Assembly: GCA_036583965.1 (NCBI GenBank)
Contig: JAZBQD010000027.1
Coordinates: 20,759,001-20,823,000, forward strand
Origin: Prunella strophiata
Lineage: Eukaryota; Chordata; Aves; Passeriformes; Prunellidae
Length of the DNA: 64,000 nucleotides
Direction of reading: 5' to 3'
A program made the position numbers and the translations under genes. The notes beneath the pieces are model-generated. The model searched no databases. It was not told where the DNA came from and saw only the letters and a program-made list of their open reading frames with translations. Each line of letters opens with the position of its first letter. Within the stretch, counting starts at the first letter, position 1. Below, piece by piece: positions 25,017 to 38,928 of this stretch.

Positions 25017-28000
25017 CAGTTTGAGGCAAATCATTTCACAGGCTGCTAAGAACCCATTAGGATGCTGTACAGAACCTCTCACAGAGATGTGACAAAGATT
25101 CATACCTATAAACAATGTTGTTGCACATTAAATCACTGTGGAGGCACAGCCTATCTATCATTATTGGAGGATATCTATAGTTCTTGTCTAGTTCACTGGA
25201 GGATGTGTCTCCTATGCAAAGCCCTTTGTGTGGCTGTTAATTTGGGGTATGTGAGAAATACTGAGTGTTGCTGCAGGTGTTCACAGAACTCATTCCTCAA
25301 ATCTGCTCCCCAGGAAAGGAATAACTGCAGATATCACTTCCCCCCCACTCCTCTCTTGCCAACAGCGAAAGCAAATCAAGGCACACCTGTCTCAAGCATT
25401 TGTCAGTGTTATCTGAAGTTCTAAAGTTGAAACTTAAGTTGTTTCAAGATTTTTATGTAGTAACAACAATGGCCATTTTACTGTTAATCACCTAAAATAA
25501 TAAAGGCTATGAGTCAAACAAAACACACTCTCCAAACATCAAAGATGTTTTTCCAAGTTAATTAAAAGCACTTATGGGAAAAATAAAAATGACATTTCCA
25601 TGATGGTGTCCTTTGAAAAGACACCTGGAATTACTCTACAAAGAATGATAAAGTATTTTAGTAATATTTTTACATCAGATGTCAAAAAATCACATGTAAA
25701 AACAGTGGCAGGGAACACTTGCATTGTGCAGTTGAAAACAAACACTGCAACAAGCATAGAAGGCCTTGGAATTAGATCCTCTCATTTCAAGGCTGACTAT
25801 GAATGAAATCATTGGTTTGCTTCTTGCCTTTCAGAAACATTTTTGTTTCTGTTTTGAATGCATTTTGGTTTCCTTCACTTCTTGTTTTCTGTATCCACAA
25901 TGTCCAGGTAGACTTATTACCATTCTATGCTAGGGTCAGTAAAAGCCTGAATCCACACTTTACTCCAGGAGCTTCACTGCCTTCTGCAAATGCCTCGGTG
26001 TCATGTCAGCATTAAAACCACCATAGGAATGCAAAAATATTATCTATGTGAAACAACAAATCCAAACTGCTATTTTTACTTCTTATTCATCATATTTGAA
26101 TGCATTACAACTCTCCCTATGCTTCTACTAAAACTTGGGACTTTTGAAAATACTACCTATTAATAATAGCCTATTAAAAAACACCAACACAAACCAAGAC
26201 TAAACCTTTCAAATCATCTAATACAAAAGCTAAGCCAAACCAAAACCAACCCTTTCAAAGAGTGATCTATTTAGAAAGATTAGTCCAAGTTGTAGAAATG
26301 CAGAAGATGTCAGCAAGAGCATAAAAATTATTTCCTGGTAGACATAATTTTTCAATCACAACAAAACTGAGGCATCCAACCATCAGAAGTTACTTTTTTA
26401 AATGTAAAGGTCATAACTAGCATCTGTCTCTCATATTCTCATGTATAAAATAGAGTTGATGACACTGTTTAGGGTTTGCAAAGGGTCTGAGATTGAGAGA
26501 AAAAGCCAGCCAGGCCCAGGCATCCACGAAACAGAAGGGACTGCATGTAACTTTTGTGTGACACAGGCTCCCCATGGGATGTACAGAAGTTAAGAGATGA
26601 GTGTTATACAGGGATACAGGTTATGAGTGAAAGGGATCTTTGGCTTTCATGGATGGTAGGTTATCACTGGTTAAGCTGCATGGCCTAATCTTTGAACCCT
26701 GGGCACCAAGAGAAATGAATAATTATTTATCAGACAGAAGTTGTTCTCTCAATACTCTCTCTGTTTGTGCAGCTATTAAAAGGTTCACCATAGGACAAGT
26801 TAAGGATATTCTCTTAGGTTAATGAATATCCATAGATTTTAAAAAGGGATAATTTTCATGTATGTCTCTGTAGCAAGGATGATATTCTCAGTTAGGAAAA
26901 ATCCAGTGAGATTAAAGCTGTGCCATAAGGGAATGGGACTCCCAGTATCTCTTACTGCAAATTGGGGACAGCATAGCACAGGTTCTGCTGGATTACTGTA
27001 CTGGCTGTGTTCTGGCAAATAATTCAACAATGCAAGAGAAATTGAGAAGTAATGCACACCACATAAGGTGTATGTGACAGTGCATACTCAAACTGTTTGT
27101 CAACAATTATAAAAATCTACAGAACATAATTAAAAGGTTTTAATTATTATAGCTTGAAAGAATATACTGAAAATGGGTTATGGTTTGCAATGGGTCAAAA
27201 CACCATTTTAGCAAAACCACAAATGATTTATAAAAATGCATATCATGTATCATTAGTAATAACCACAATTCCACATATGGATTGAACTCTTTCAGCCAGA
27301 AGATCACAGTGTTTTCCTGTCTGTATTCATGGCACAAACCCATTGTCTGAATAAGTGAGCTTCCATTCTGGATAACACTGAAAAAATAATTGGTTGCAAG
27401 GCTCACGCTTTCTCTCAGTTGTACCAATTGCTTTTGTGCATGACATCAGCTAAGCTGCTAGCTTCTCTGCATTTTCCTGAGCACATGCTTGATGCTCTTA
27501 AGAACTCCTTACAACATGCCAGAATTTGCTAGTTGCTGCAAAGCAAGTAATAAACTAAGTTTAAAATAATAAAACAGGTAAAGGTAGACCACAGGCCTGT
27601 GATGACCTCCTGACATGTTGAAGCAGAGAGTTGTGAGCAGAGCTCTTTTATCAACATCACCAGGAAGTAAAGAAATAAAATGGGGAAAAGGGGAAAGAAA
27701 AAAAAAATTTAAATTCTCTCAGATGTAATCTACTCTTAATTATTTCTTAAACTTACTTCTCTAAAGTTAGTCAAAGTGGAAAGTATAGAACCACCACTGT
27801 CTTAGTAAAGGCTGTTCCACTGACAGGGAACAAAGCTTCCCCCAGCATTTAATCAAGTGAAGTGTAATTCGCTGTGACAAAGATACATGCTCCTAACAAA
27901 ACAGAAAATAATGAAAACTATGCCAAAGAGATTTGTAATAGTACAAATTAATAATAATTCTTACTCCCCCAAACATATTTATGTTTATGACAGATTAATT

Positions 28001-29201
28001 ACGAAAATATGATAACCAGTTCTAAATGAATTCAACAAGGAATGTGAATCTGCATAGCAAGAGCTCCCTCCCAGCAGTTCCAGATCAAACAGATGCAGGA
28101 CCAGACTTCCATAAGAGCCCAGGGGGTTCATCTTCAAGGGTTCAGCACCCTCAGTTGTGGATGGACAGATTTTTCAATATGCCAAGGTCATATTTAGACA
28201 CTTTCATGATTTCAAGGAGCAGCTGCCCCTCATTGCCCTGGCAGTGCCACAGAGATCAGGACTCTGCACACACACGCCCAACACTGAGCCCTTGGGTTGA
28301 ATATGATCACTTTGTGTTGGTGCCCAAACTGGGGATCAGCTTTTGAAGGAAGTCTGGCTCACAATGTGGATAATGACTTTTCTTTTAAAAATCTGCTCCA
28401 TAGAGCATTCTTTGGATTTCTGACAAGAACCTCCTTTCTCATCTAAATCCAGACAGACCAAGTGGGTGACCTGCTGTGCATAGTTACATGGAAGCTGAAA
28501 GCTTATTGCTCCATCTGAAGTGTGTACTGGACAAGAATCCTAACTATAAGTGAATACAAGTTGTATTTTTCCTCTTCATTTATTGTAAAATTCTCAGGAC
28601 TCTCTGTCCTTCCAGAAGGGGTTATGTGGCACCACAGTAACACTTGACAGCCTGTGCAAATGAGCTTTGTCATATTGTATTGCTGCATTACTACCACCAC
28701 TAAACACTCCAATGGATATTCAGCTTTAATGTGTTAATTGTAGCACAAAGAGCATTGAGACAGGCTTACATGAACAGACTTATTAGTGGGGTCCATAACT
28801 AATGGCATACTCAAATAGTGCAAGTTATTTTGGTGATAAAATTACAAGAACCGTACAAAGATGAAAAGACAAATTGGATCTCTGTCCTATTAACCAGCTG
28901 GGGAAAGGTGAGTACCCCACCAGTATACCAGGTTGTCTACCAACACATCTCCCACAGTAACCATCTTGATTTCATCAGGACCTGACCAAACTCCCAACAG
29001 GTTGCTCCTGCTTATGGCACTGCTTGCACTGACAGGAGCAGGCATTAGCTGGGGCAGCTGCTGCACAGCAGCTGGTTTGTCACCTTTACACATGTGTGTC
29101 ATTGGGTCCCCTGCTGTAAACCAAGAGCTACCAGCAACTGCCAGAAAAAAAAGGTGGGCAGTGAGAGACAAGTCTCTCATTAGTAGTGATCAGTTCCCAT
29201 G

Positions 29202-29224
29202 AGAATTGTACACTGTACAATTCT
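29202..29224. repeat. Perfect inverted repeat, 11-bp arms, 1-nt centre
   Basis: The arms AGAATTGTACA and TGTACAATTCT are exact reverse complements around a single C. The centre is too short for a stable hairpin without opening, so a cruciform or a dimeric binding site is more plausible than an RNA stem. No flanking element was recognised. Confidence 0.85.
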
Positions 29225-30018
29225 GTATTTTGCAGACACACCTGAAGTGCCATTCAGAGCAAAAATTCAGTGAAAATGACCCTTTGCTCATCTCTTCCTT
29301 TTACCAGACACTATGGAAAAAACAACGTTGAATTGCTATTACTGTAATATGAGAATAGTGCACATTAATGTTTGCTACATCAAGAAATTCACCCTTTTTT
29401 AATAACTATATAAATTCAGGGATCTGTAACAAATAATAAAAATTGCTGATTCTCAGAGAATGCTTTACTCAGTTATTTGCTGTGAAATCACAGGAAGCTC
29501 AGATATGTCCAATGGGTAATTCACTGTGGAAAAGATGCTGAGTCCCCAGGGAACACACAGTGCACATGTTTAGAGAGGGCAGTGAAAACCAGGTACCACT
29601 TGAAAACATGTGAAACAGGCACCTGTTCCTGATTTTTGCAGAAAAAAACTGCTTGACTTGCAGGAAAGCCAGCTTGTCAGAGCTTAAAACGAGGGGTTTG
29701 TACTCCCTGGCTTAGAAAGACAGCCCCTATCCAAGGAGTTTACAGGGTTTTGCTGTGTTTGTACAGTACCTGGCTACAACAAAGTGCAAGTCAATAACTT
29801 GTGCTCCTCAGCAAAATTGAAAAAAAAGAGTACATTTCCCTGCCATGTCACAGAGTATGTCATGATGTACTTTCCTCACTCCTCCACTCTTATCTCCTGA
29901 GAGTGGTAAAACTCAGAGATGAAACAGTATTCCCTCCCACTCTCCTGTTAAGGATGCTTTAAGCTTAACTTCTCAACAGACTGCCCCTGTTTCTCCTTCC
30001 TTGTTGCTCCCTGTGTAG

Positions 30019-30464
30019 GTGAGAAAAAGCTTTTGCAGACATGCACTCCCCAGGTTACACATCCTTTCCCTCACAGAGGAACCAGGCACCAGCTTCCTTC
30101 AAGGGCTTCTGCTGCATTTGTCCTGCTAAACAGGACAGGCAAAACCAACCCCCCCTGTCCTCCAAGACAGCCACAGGTTGAGCGCTTCAGCCCGCTGAAC
30201 AGTTTAAATCCAACAGGCATAAAGACACTGGCATTAAGCCAGAGGCAGGAATTCATGAGGAAGGAGCAGTTAGTCCTCACCTCAGTAAGGAAGCACTCAC
30301 TTAGTGTTCAAGAACAACTCACTTCTGAAGACATCCCCTGCAAATCCCCAAAGCCTTTATCTTTTGGCCCCTTTCTGCTCTCCCTTCCACATGGCCACTT
30401 CCAGCATACTCTCCTGGAAAACAGGGTCAATGCAGAGGTGGTTCCACAAACTGCCCTGGACTGA
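30019..30464 (+). other. Candidate 3'-terminal exon with unrecognised 143-codon frame
   Basis: A long pyrimidine tract ending in CTCCCTGTGTAG precedes position 30019, a good splice-acceptor pattern. From there a frame stays open to a stop at 30464. An AATAAA polyadenylation-type hexamer lies at 30961-30966. The peptide is proline-, serine- and leucine-rich with no recognised domain. The frame has no ATG near its start, so it would have to be read as an internal or terminal exon. Another open frame runs on the opposite strand at 30071-30280. The region is locally GC-rich, so a chance open frame is the main alternative. Confidence 0.15.
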
Positions 30465-33400
30465 AAGCACTTCTGAACAGGTCAGCCTTTGTGGTTCAGC
30501 AATTTCCATGGCAATGAGTTCTGTCTCCTCGGGGAGGGGGAGCCTCACTCTTCCTCAGCAAAGCTCCTGGCTGAGGGCACAGCCCCACATCCACCTCAAC
30601 ATCCCATGGCAATCCCATAGCAACCTCTACCCCTCAGCCAGCTCCAGCTTTCTTCCCATACCTGCCATGACCATTAAAATCACTAAAAACTGAAGATGGA
30701 AAGTAACATTTTCTTTTTTTCAGCTCAAGGGAATCATATCTTCCTGCCCTCAATGAGATGGAAGGAAAAGGAAAGGAGAGCCAGCCCTTGGGAAAGTGGG
30801 GGCCATAAGGCACAAGACTAGGGAGACACTGTGTCACCCAGGGTGCACACCAGAAGCCTGCATCAGCAGCCTCAACAGACCCCAGGCCTTCTGGCACAGA
30901 CTTGTGCATCATTTGGAGAAAGATACCCTTCATCTCTTTGCCTTCAGTCCTCTTCATTAAAATAAAGCAGCACATCACTGTGCAGCTCCAGACAGGTCAG
31001 ACTCAGCAGTGGGGACTCAGTTGGGAATGCCCAAAAACCAGGAGTTATACTGGACTATAACCCTTGTTTTAAGTTTCTCAATCTTCTTCCAAAAAGAAGA
31101 TTTCTTCCATCATATTTTATTTCGGAAGTAGTGAGGCAGGTGTAACAGCAGGCCTGCTACACTAACAGAGATGAAAACCAAGGCTTCCACTGCAAGTAAA
31201 TCAGCCATCATCAGCATAAAAGATTTTTTTTTTCATCTTGTTGTAATGTCTTCAAATTACCTTAACACACCAACTGGCATGACAATGTTCTAAAATTACC
31301 ATAACTGTTACTATAAAAATGCTAGAAGATATTACTCCTCTCTTTCATCTTTTTTTTTTTAGCCCAAATAAAATGGAAAGCTGCAAACAATAGTGTTAGA
31401 GAAAAAGGGCAAACAAGCAACTGGAGACTGACAAAAAATGTTAATATCTTAAATTACTAAATCCTATTTTCATTTCTCTAAGGTTGTTAAATACATATTT
31501 CCTCTACTTGGTGGTAAGCACTTCGGAAACATAATCTACGTATTTGGCCTGGGAGAGCCCTACTTGTGATACAGAGAAAAACATTTCAATCTCTGCTCCA
31601 GCCATACAGAGCCATAACAACAACTGACATCTGTGGTGCTCTGCTACATTTATCCCAGCACAAGTGAGTCTAGACCCTGACCCTTGAATTGTTCACAGAG
31701 AATCAAATGCAGCCCTTATTACTCTTGAGAACAGATACATGTTAGTAAAGTGGGTACTTGGAATAATGCAAAGTGCCTCTTCAATAATGCTGTTTGTGAA
31801 GCTGCACTGTGTTTCGTTCATAATGGACAGCTTCAACCCTGGTTCGGCACTGGGCAAGAGTTCTTAGAGAATGCAACAAAGATCCATAGAGTAGCTATGT
31901 TACTGCAACAATTAAAATCACTTTGAAGAAGAGAAAATGTCCAGATGGAAAAGATGAGACAGCAACAATTACACAGTGACAGTGGTTTGTGAAAGATACC
32001 CGAAACAGAAAGACATCTCTACAGAACAGATGGAATTTATGTTGACAATGCTTTTAAGAAACCTATCAGAAATAACCCTTTGTCCTAGGACCAAAATGTT
32101 TTCCAGGACCATTACCTCTTCCAGGCTCCTCATCCCCTTCATTTTTAATTAGCTTTTTCCTAGCTGCACTTGGTTCCATTACCGCTGTAATAGCTGTCTT
32201 TACTGCTGTCCTCATACCAGAAACGTTAGCAGGCAATCAGTGCTCTTGGGACAGGGACTTGGATTACAAAGGCACAAAGAAGCAGATTTACAGGCCAGGC
32301 TTCTCCTGCCTTTGGGCAGTAAGCTGGTCTGAGTAGTGGGGTCTAGTCTAGATGGATCAACAGATACATCTGCCTACTCCTAGATATGTGCCTAAAGGTA
32401 AAAGCAGAACCAGCTCAGAGTAGTAATGAGGCCAATACTTGAACACATTCTTTTAAAAGCAAGCATAACTCCACAAGCAGAATCCAAGTCACCAGAGCCA
32501 CAAGAACAGATTTCTTTTATACTTCTGTAGCACCTTTCATGTTTATAAATTAATTCCTGGCTTCTACCACTGCATCTTCAATTAGAACCTAAGCTCTAGT
32601 TCTCTCCAATAAGAATAAATGAACCTGTACTATCTCCCTTCCATTATGCTCCACAACTGTTAAACTTCTCAAAGGGTTGATCCTGGGGATTTTGGCCTCA
32701 TTTCCTAAATATTCCACAGTGCTGTTGCTTCATCTCCCCAGCTACAAAGGGCTCTCTCTCTGCTCTCTCCCAAATGGATTTTTTAGAATTCTTTAGCAAG
32801 AATTCTGTAGCAGCTAAGACTATTCCAATATGGTAGAAACAGACTAATTAACATCCAACAGCCATTTTTGCTGTTCTCATTGCACTTGAGCAGAAACTTG
32901 ATACAAGTCACACATTTTGTGCTCTCCTTTTTCACAGATCACTCAGACCCGCTGTCACTTCTCATAAGGAGTGTAGCAGAGGGAGCTAAGAACCACCACC
33001 TTCTTCTTCCCTCTGACAAAGGGCATTACAAAGCTCATCATTCCCAAATAGAATCAGGTTCACAAACAACTGCAGGCATTTCTCACCAAGCTGATGTTGC
33101 ATTCACGTGCTTTTTGTCCATATGGCTTCGTACTAAAGTTATTTGTAAGCACACTAACAGACATGATCATGAAAAAAGCACATAGAAACTCCCAAATACT
33201 TAAACTTAGATCACTAAGCCACTTCCTCTCTGGCATTACGTTTTTTATTGCATATTTCCTTGCTTTCCTTAGCTGTTACTAATCAGACAAGTTACTGAGA
33301 TATGCAAAAATTATTATCAGTTTCTCAAGCATTCATTATTTTTGAATATTAACTATAGATTCAGTTTAATTCTATTTTTATCTGAACTAGTCTGCCCATT

Positions 33401-34352
33401 TCTAATGGCTTGGTTATATTCCAAAAAAAATATCTTTCTTATTTTAGCATTGAGATTGCAGCACACTCTCCTCCTCATTTATAAATGTTTTAAGGTCTCA
33501 ACACTCGAGTTATTTCCTCTTTTCCATGTCAGGAAGGAAAGGTGCATTTCATTTTAAACTGCTAAATTAATACACATTTTGTAAAATATTTGGCAGCAGT
33601 AAATTCCCCAAAATGATGATCTTGCAATTATACATTTTAAGTTGTAATGACAGAAGACCAATTTGGTTGCTGCAAAATTAACATCAGCATCAAACAGCTG
33701 TCTCCCTGAGCCTGTTTACTCTTTTCTACTGATCTAGAATTCTTATCAAGAGCACGATAAATTATTAAGATGTATGACAACAAAGACTCCTCCTTGAGTG
33801 ATACTACAAAGGCATACTTCTAATGCTAAAATTCTTATTATTATCAAAGCAATTGAAAGAGGTAGGAAGATGAAGTAGGATCCTGTGTAAGACACATTTC
33901 AGGAAGATGTGTACTTAAGGTCCCCAAGTAAAGAAGAGAGCCAGTCAAGGGAGCATGCTGAATCTACAGCATTTCACCCCAACACTCTTGCCATTTTCCA
34001 TTCAGATAGTGACTCTGGAAAATGCCGAAGGAAAAAAGTTATGGTCCAATATTCTGTTGGCAAAGTGCAGTCACTGGCATTTATTTTGTCATCATAATAG
34101 CCCTTGGCAGGCTATCCTTCCCAGCAATACAACAAACATTTTAAATGCCTTTTCAGCTAAGCAGCTTGGAGAGCTGTGCAAAAATAAACCACAAGTAAGC
34201 AGTTTCAAACCAAGAGTTAAAGCAACAGTAACCGCTACTTAATTCCTACTCATTTGTAGTTCCCATTGTCACAGCACAAAGACAGAAGCTAGTCAGGATT
34301 CATTGCTTAGGTACAGTGAACAAAACCTATTGGCTGCATAACTTTCAACTAA

Positions 34353-34940
34353 GATCATAGAACAGTTTGGGTTGGAAGGGACCTTAAAAGTCATCTGGTT
34401 CCAATACCCCTGCCATAGCTAGGGACACCTTCCTCTAGATCAAGTTGCTTAAAGCCCCATCCAGTGTAGCCTTGAGCACTTCCACAGATACAGAGTGCAG
34501 TGTTCCAGCACCTCATCACCCTCAAAGCAAAGAATTTCTTCCTAGAGTCTAATGTAAACCTACCCCTGCCAGTTTAAAGCCATTCCCCCTTGTCCTAGCA
34601 CTGCACACCCCTGTAAAAAGTCCCTCTTTCATATTCTCTCTTTTAGGTACTCAAAGGGTCTCTAAGAGAGAGCCTTCTCTTCCCCAGCTGAACAGCCTCA
34701 GCTCTCAGCCTGTTTTTGCAGGAGAGATGCTCCAGCTCTCTGATCATCCCTGTGGCCTCCTCTGGACTTGCTTCAACAGGTCCATGTTCTTCTCTGCACT
34801 GGGACCCCAGAGCTGGACACAGCACTGCAGGCTGGCTCTCACCAGAGCAGAGGGGCAGAGTCCCCTCCCTGCCCTGCTGCCCACACTGCTCTGGATGCAG
34901 CCCAGGGTGCAGCTGGCTTTCTGGGCTGCAAGTGCATGAT
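34353..34940 (-). mobile_element. CR1 LINE 3' fragment (ORF2 C-terminus and 3' UTR)
   Basis: This is the best-preserved CR1 copy in the window, in antisense orientation. On the plus strand it starts with the complement of the CR1 3' terminus (ATCATAGAACAGTTTGGGTT, then GGAAGGGACCTTAAAAGTC). It continues through the CACCTTCC, AAAGCCCCATCCAG, AAGAATTTCTTCCTA and CATTCCCCCTTGTCCTA blocks, and ends at CTTTCTGGGCTGCAAGTGCA. On the minus strand, 34948-34643 keeps an open frame that reads as the ORF2 C-terminal part (for example GPVEASPEEAT and ELEHLS). The frame then breaks in the following region. The 5' part of the element is absent, the usual 5' truncation of LINE insertions. The terminal ATTCTATG microsatellite is nearly lost. 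The copy is inactive. Confidence 0.95.
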
Positions 34941-35519
34941 GCTAACAAATTTTACTGAAGAGATACATTTGCTTAGTGAAATAGAGTTGATAAGCCTTTG
35001 GGATGAGAAAACAGTGACTGAACACAAACAGTAATTTGCTAATGAAAAGGCCTTGCAGATTGCTGGCAAACAAAAGTTTCTGAGCACTAAACTAGTGTGT
35101 ACTGAACTTGCATCCAACAGCAAGTTTTCAGCCCAGAGGGTTTTCTCAACTTTCCTTTTGTACTTCAATCTTCTTCTAGGATATTGTGCATATATGATCA
35201 TTTTTATACAGGTTCAAATCATACCATTTTCAACAACATTCTCAAATAGCTTATACTGAGGAGAGATACCTTGCTGTGGACTGTAGGAAAAGAGCATTCT
35301 CATGAAGAGAAATCAAGGAGAGAGGAGACACTGAAGTGCTCATTTATAAGAACTTGCAGATTGGAATGAAAGAGTTTTTTTTCCCCTAGCACTACACTTG
35401 GATCTTGGATCAGTCACAATCTCAGTCTCTCTTCTTCTGAGTATCAGACTCCTAACATTTGATAAGCCTTCAAGACCCTGACAAAGAATATTTTCTCCAG
35501 ACCAAGAGAATCTCATCTG

Positions 35520-35954
35520 TCATCTTCCCACTGCTTTAATGGGGATAAGACTCTCCATAAATGCATGTGACCCCCAGAAGGAGCAAATGAATTCAAATTT
35601 AGAGAGAGTTCGCCTGCTAAGTACTAAATAAATGTACAAGCCTAGGCCATATTGCTCCCTGGTACACATTCTCAAATGACACACTCTAAAGCAGCAGATA
35701 CACTGATCACAGAAGCACAGACTTTGCCCTTCAATCTGTGAATTAATGCCCCTACCAGACATACAACAGTTCTGAGAAATAATGTGTTCTTTAGGATAAA
35801 ATATGCAAGAATAGAGAACCAGAGCTGAGTCATTGGACACTCTGTCTAGTCCCAACCCCACATTACATGATTGTCTCACTAGCTGACTAATTTCCAGTTT
35901 AAATGTAAATTTACGTTCTTGTTTAGTATTAAGGTGACAGTCCACCTGCAACAC
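35520..35954 (-). other. Unrecognised minus-strand open frame, 144 codons
   Basis: The frame is open for 144 codons. The predicted peptide is cysteine-rich (a cluster including CFCDQCICCFRVCHLRMC) and otherwise mixed, with no spacing typical of a zinc finger that I can name. There is no recognisable signal peptide or membrane segment. The underlying sequence is ordinary AT-rich DNA without visible splice context. It may be chance or a decayed old repeat. Confidence 0.1.
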
Positions 35955-38894
35955 CCACTAACAGAAAAGCAGAGGCACAGCCAACACTGGCTCTGCTTTG
36001 CCCTTTCTAGTGCAAGTCAGAGGAAATTGAGTCATATGACTGCAAGGGAAAGCATATTTCCTAGTTACAGGTCTTGCTGGAAGGCTGCTCCAGGCCCTTG
36101 CCCCAGGAAGATTATAAATCTATTTCTAAATCAGTCTAAACATTCACAATTTATCTGTTGTTTGTTTTTCTTATCTTTAAATTAAATGCACATAATTCTT
36201 CCAGTCTTTGTGCATTTGTCATTCTCCATTATATTTCCCTCCATATCATCTGAAACAATACCCTTGCAAATATTTTCCTGCCAACCAAAATTACAAAATT
36301 TTGCACATTCCCCTCACCAGTCACTCTCCTCAATGTACAATACTGGTTTAATCTACCATTGGAAACCTAATTCTGATTGTCTAGTATTTATTTTCCTTCT
36401 CCCATCATGTATCACTGTTTACTTCCTTTTAAAGTTCGTTGGGATATTACAAGTCCTTCCATGCTCAGAAAAAAGGTTGTACCAGTTGACTTCCTAAATA
36501 CTGTACTTTTCTAAAATTACTAATTTATTTAACTGATATTAAATGCCTGTTCTCTGCTACAGTTAAATAACCACCCTGGCTGGCAATCTGGTTACCTGAG
36601 TTAAAAACCTTTTAAATTCCACTCCTGCAAATATGTTTTCTTTCTCTGCAAGAGAAAAAGCTACAGGAATGATTGGGCTACTTGAGAACATGTCCTACAA
36701 GCCTTGATCCTTCAAGGTGATGAGTCATTAATTCTAACTGAATTTAATGAGAATTCAAGTTCTCAGCACATTTTGGGTTAGTGTCCCAAGCTCAGAACCA
36801 AAAATCACTAAGAAATTTTCAGTGAACATAGAGCAGCCACAGAGAACAGGAAGACTGAAGAGTTTACAGAAGAATAGGTAAAAGGACAGGAAAACTGGAA
36901 AAAAAATTTTGAACATAAATCTTTAAAAATCTGAAAACCCAGATCAGCAGCCTATGCATATGTTGAATAAATGAGCCATTTTTCTTACTCAAATAATCAC
37001 AGCAGCATACATTTTGATGCCAGTTTGAAGAGATTAGAGCAGCAATAATATTAGATTCAGTAAACAACTACTGAACATACATTAGTATTCTGCATCTTTT
37101 ATTACTTAACCCTTTGGAATAGCAATTAGTTTTCAGTTTAATTGATCAAATAAAGTTGGTAGAATGACAAAACTGAGGCATTTTATTGATCATAGTTTTT
37201 AATGCAAACTGAGGACTGCTGAGGTAGCAGAACTGTCCACAATAGGTTACAGCATACAGCGATAAACTCCCCATCTCCTATCAAGCCTTCAGCCTGCTGT
37301 TCACTGCACAGTCTTTATCTTCACATGCTGACACATGTAATCTAACATTCTCACTTTGCCACAGTAGAAGCAATTGCTTGACAATTTGATTATGGTTTCC
37401 TGTCAGCTCATACACAGAATATTCTTGGAGCTTTCAAGATCTTCAAAATATTTTGATTTTACAATGATAATAATCTTGTGGGGAAAACATCATTTAAAAT
37501 ATTGATTTCTGATAGGCAACCTGCTCCAGATCTGCATGCAGAAGCTGCTCAGAACATCTAGAAGCAGATATTCTGCACATGAGAAGAGAGGCAGAAATGA
37601 CAGTAATGTGCAAATAACAGAGGGAGAGGGTCAGAGGATGAAAGCAGTTAGTGTCTGACAGCTGCTCTCCTCGCTGTGTGAAATGAGTGGATGGTCCCAG
37701 TCTGGGCTGTGGAGACAGGCATCCTCCCCACAAAATTCCAGACAGTCTGAGCATAGAGGCCAAATCCTGAAAGGACACGAGGGACACCTTTATGTCTAAA
37801 AATGGTTTTGGCAAATCCTGGGTGAGGTTCATGGAACTAGGGAATGGCAGAAGACATGCTCAGTCACTGCCTTTTTAGTTATATCCCCGAGACAACCGAG
37901 CACTGCACAGCAATTGCTGTTGGTCTAGCACCTTGGGTTTGTTTTTCAGAACACCACATTCTGTAGCTCTGCATTTGTGGGCTGCAGCCAAAGAGCTGCT
38001 GCCCAGATCAGAGGTTGGGGCCAAAACTGAGCTGATGCCACCTCTGCATTCCCTCTGCTCTGTGGTGTCTTGGTATTAAATTGATCCCCTCCTAGGTTAT
38101 TCCATTTTAGATTACCTACCAAAATCCCCAGTGGCTCAAGGTGATGTCAAACACCTCACAGCAAGGTCTCAGTCAAACTTTTGGGCTTTGGCCATATCCT
38201 AGAAGCTTAGTGCTCACACAGATCTCTCAGTACAGCCAGAGATGTCAAGTAGGGCTCTCTGTGCTAACAAAACCACCAGAGCAGCTACAACATGCTTGGT
38301 AAGCTGAGCCCACACAGTTCAGTTTTTTGCCTTCAAATGAAATTTCAATAAACGTTTTTGTAACAAAAGAACGCTTGCTTCCCTGAATGTCAAGTGATAT
38401 AAAGGTCTGCATCCTGAGGAACAAATTGTGTGAACATTTTAGAGACCAGTTTCTTTCACCATGTAGTCTGGATTCCTACCTCAGACTGAAGCAAATGGAA
38501 AACAGATATCCAAAGAGTTTTACTTAGGTGGCTGTTGAACATATGTGGAAACATTATCCTAAAAGCCAAATTGTCTTGGCACAAAAAAATTCAAAGTAGA
38601 CCTTTTATTTGCTTAAAATATAAGGTATTACGGGTTTTGCTTTTTGGTTTGGGGTTTTTTCTTATCTATATTGCTGCTTTCAAGACATCAAAATACATTT
38701 TCTTTTCATTTTTCTTGTTGCCATTGTTCCCAAGGTATGACAGTTACATGAAAGAGAACAAGAGAATAACCACACTGATGCAAGACAGCAGTCTTGGCTA
38801 TCTAGAATAAGACTGAAAAGCGAGCACATTAAAATGGCATAGATACCACTGAAAATAATCCCACTAGTGAAACTGCATGACTAACAATAATTTA

Positions 38895-38928
38895 TATGCA
38901 CCCAGAACATATGTGCACCCCCAGAACA
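38895..38928. repeat. Short imperfect tandem duplication
   Basis: ATGCACCCAGAACA is followed at once by TATGTGCACCCCCAGAACA, giving two near-copies of a 17-18-bp unit. It is a simple local duplication. Confidence 0.65.

Larger units (their letters stand above)
25017..34352. other. Gene-less stretch, no gene recognised
   Basis: This is unique sequence with an A/C-rich patch at about 26175-26260 and a perfect 11-bp-arm inverted repeat at 29.2 kb. Between about 30.0 and 31.0 kb it is GC-richer and carries a 143-codon open frame with a good splice-acceptor-like tract before it (listed separately). No known gene, RNA gene or interspersed repeat was recognised elsewhere. Confidence 0.6.

Noticed and set aside
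28318..28337. Sequence resembling a lysine-tRNA primer-binding site of an endogenous retrovirus (TGGTGCCCAAACTGGGGATC)
   Set aside because: There is no LTR ending in CA just before it, no LTR-like terminal sequence upstream and no gag-like frame downstream. The match is partial and is best treated as chance.
34716..35034. Several overlapping plus-strand frames of 70-88 codons
   Set aside because: They are antisense readings through the CR1 fragment.
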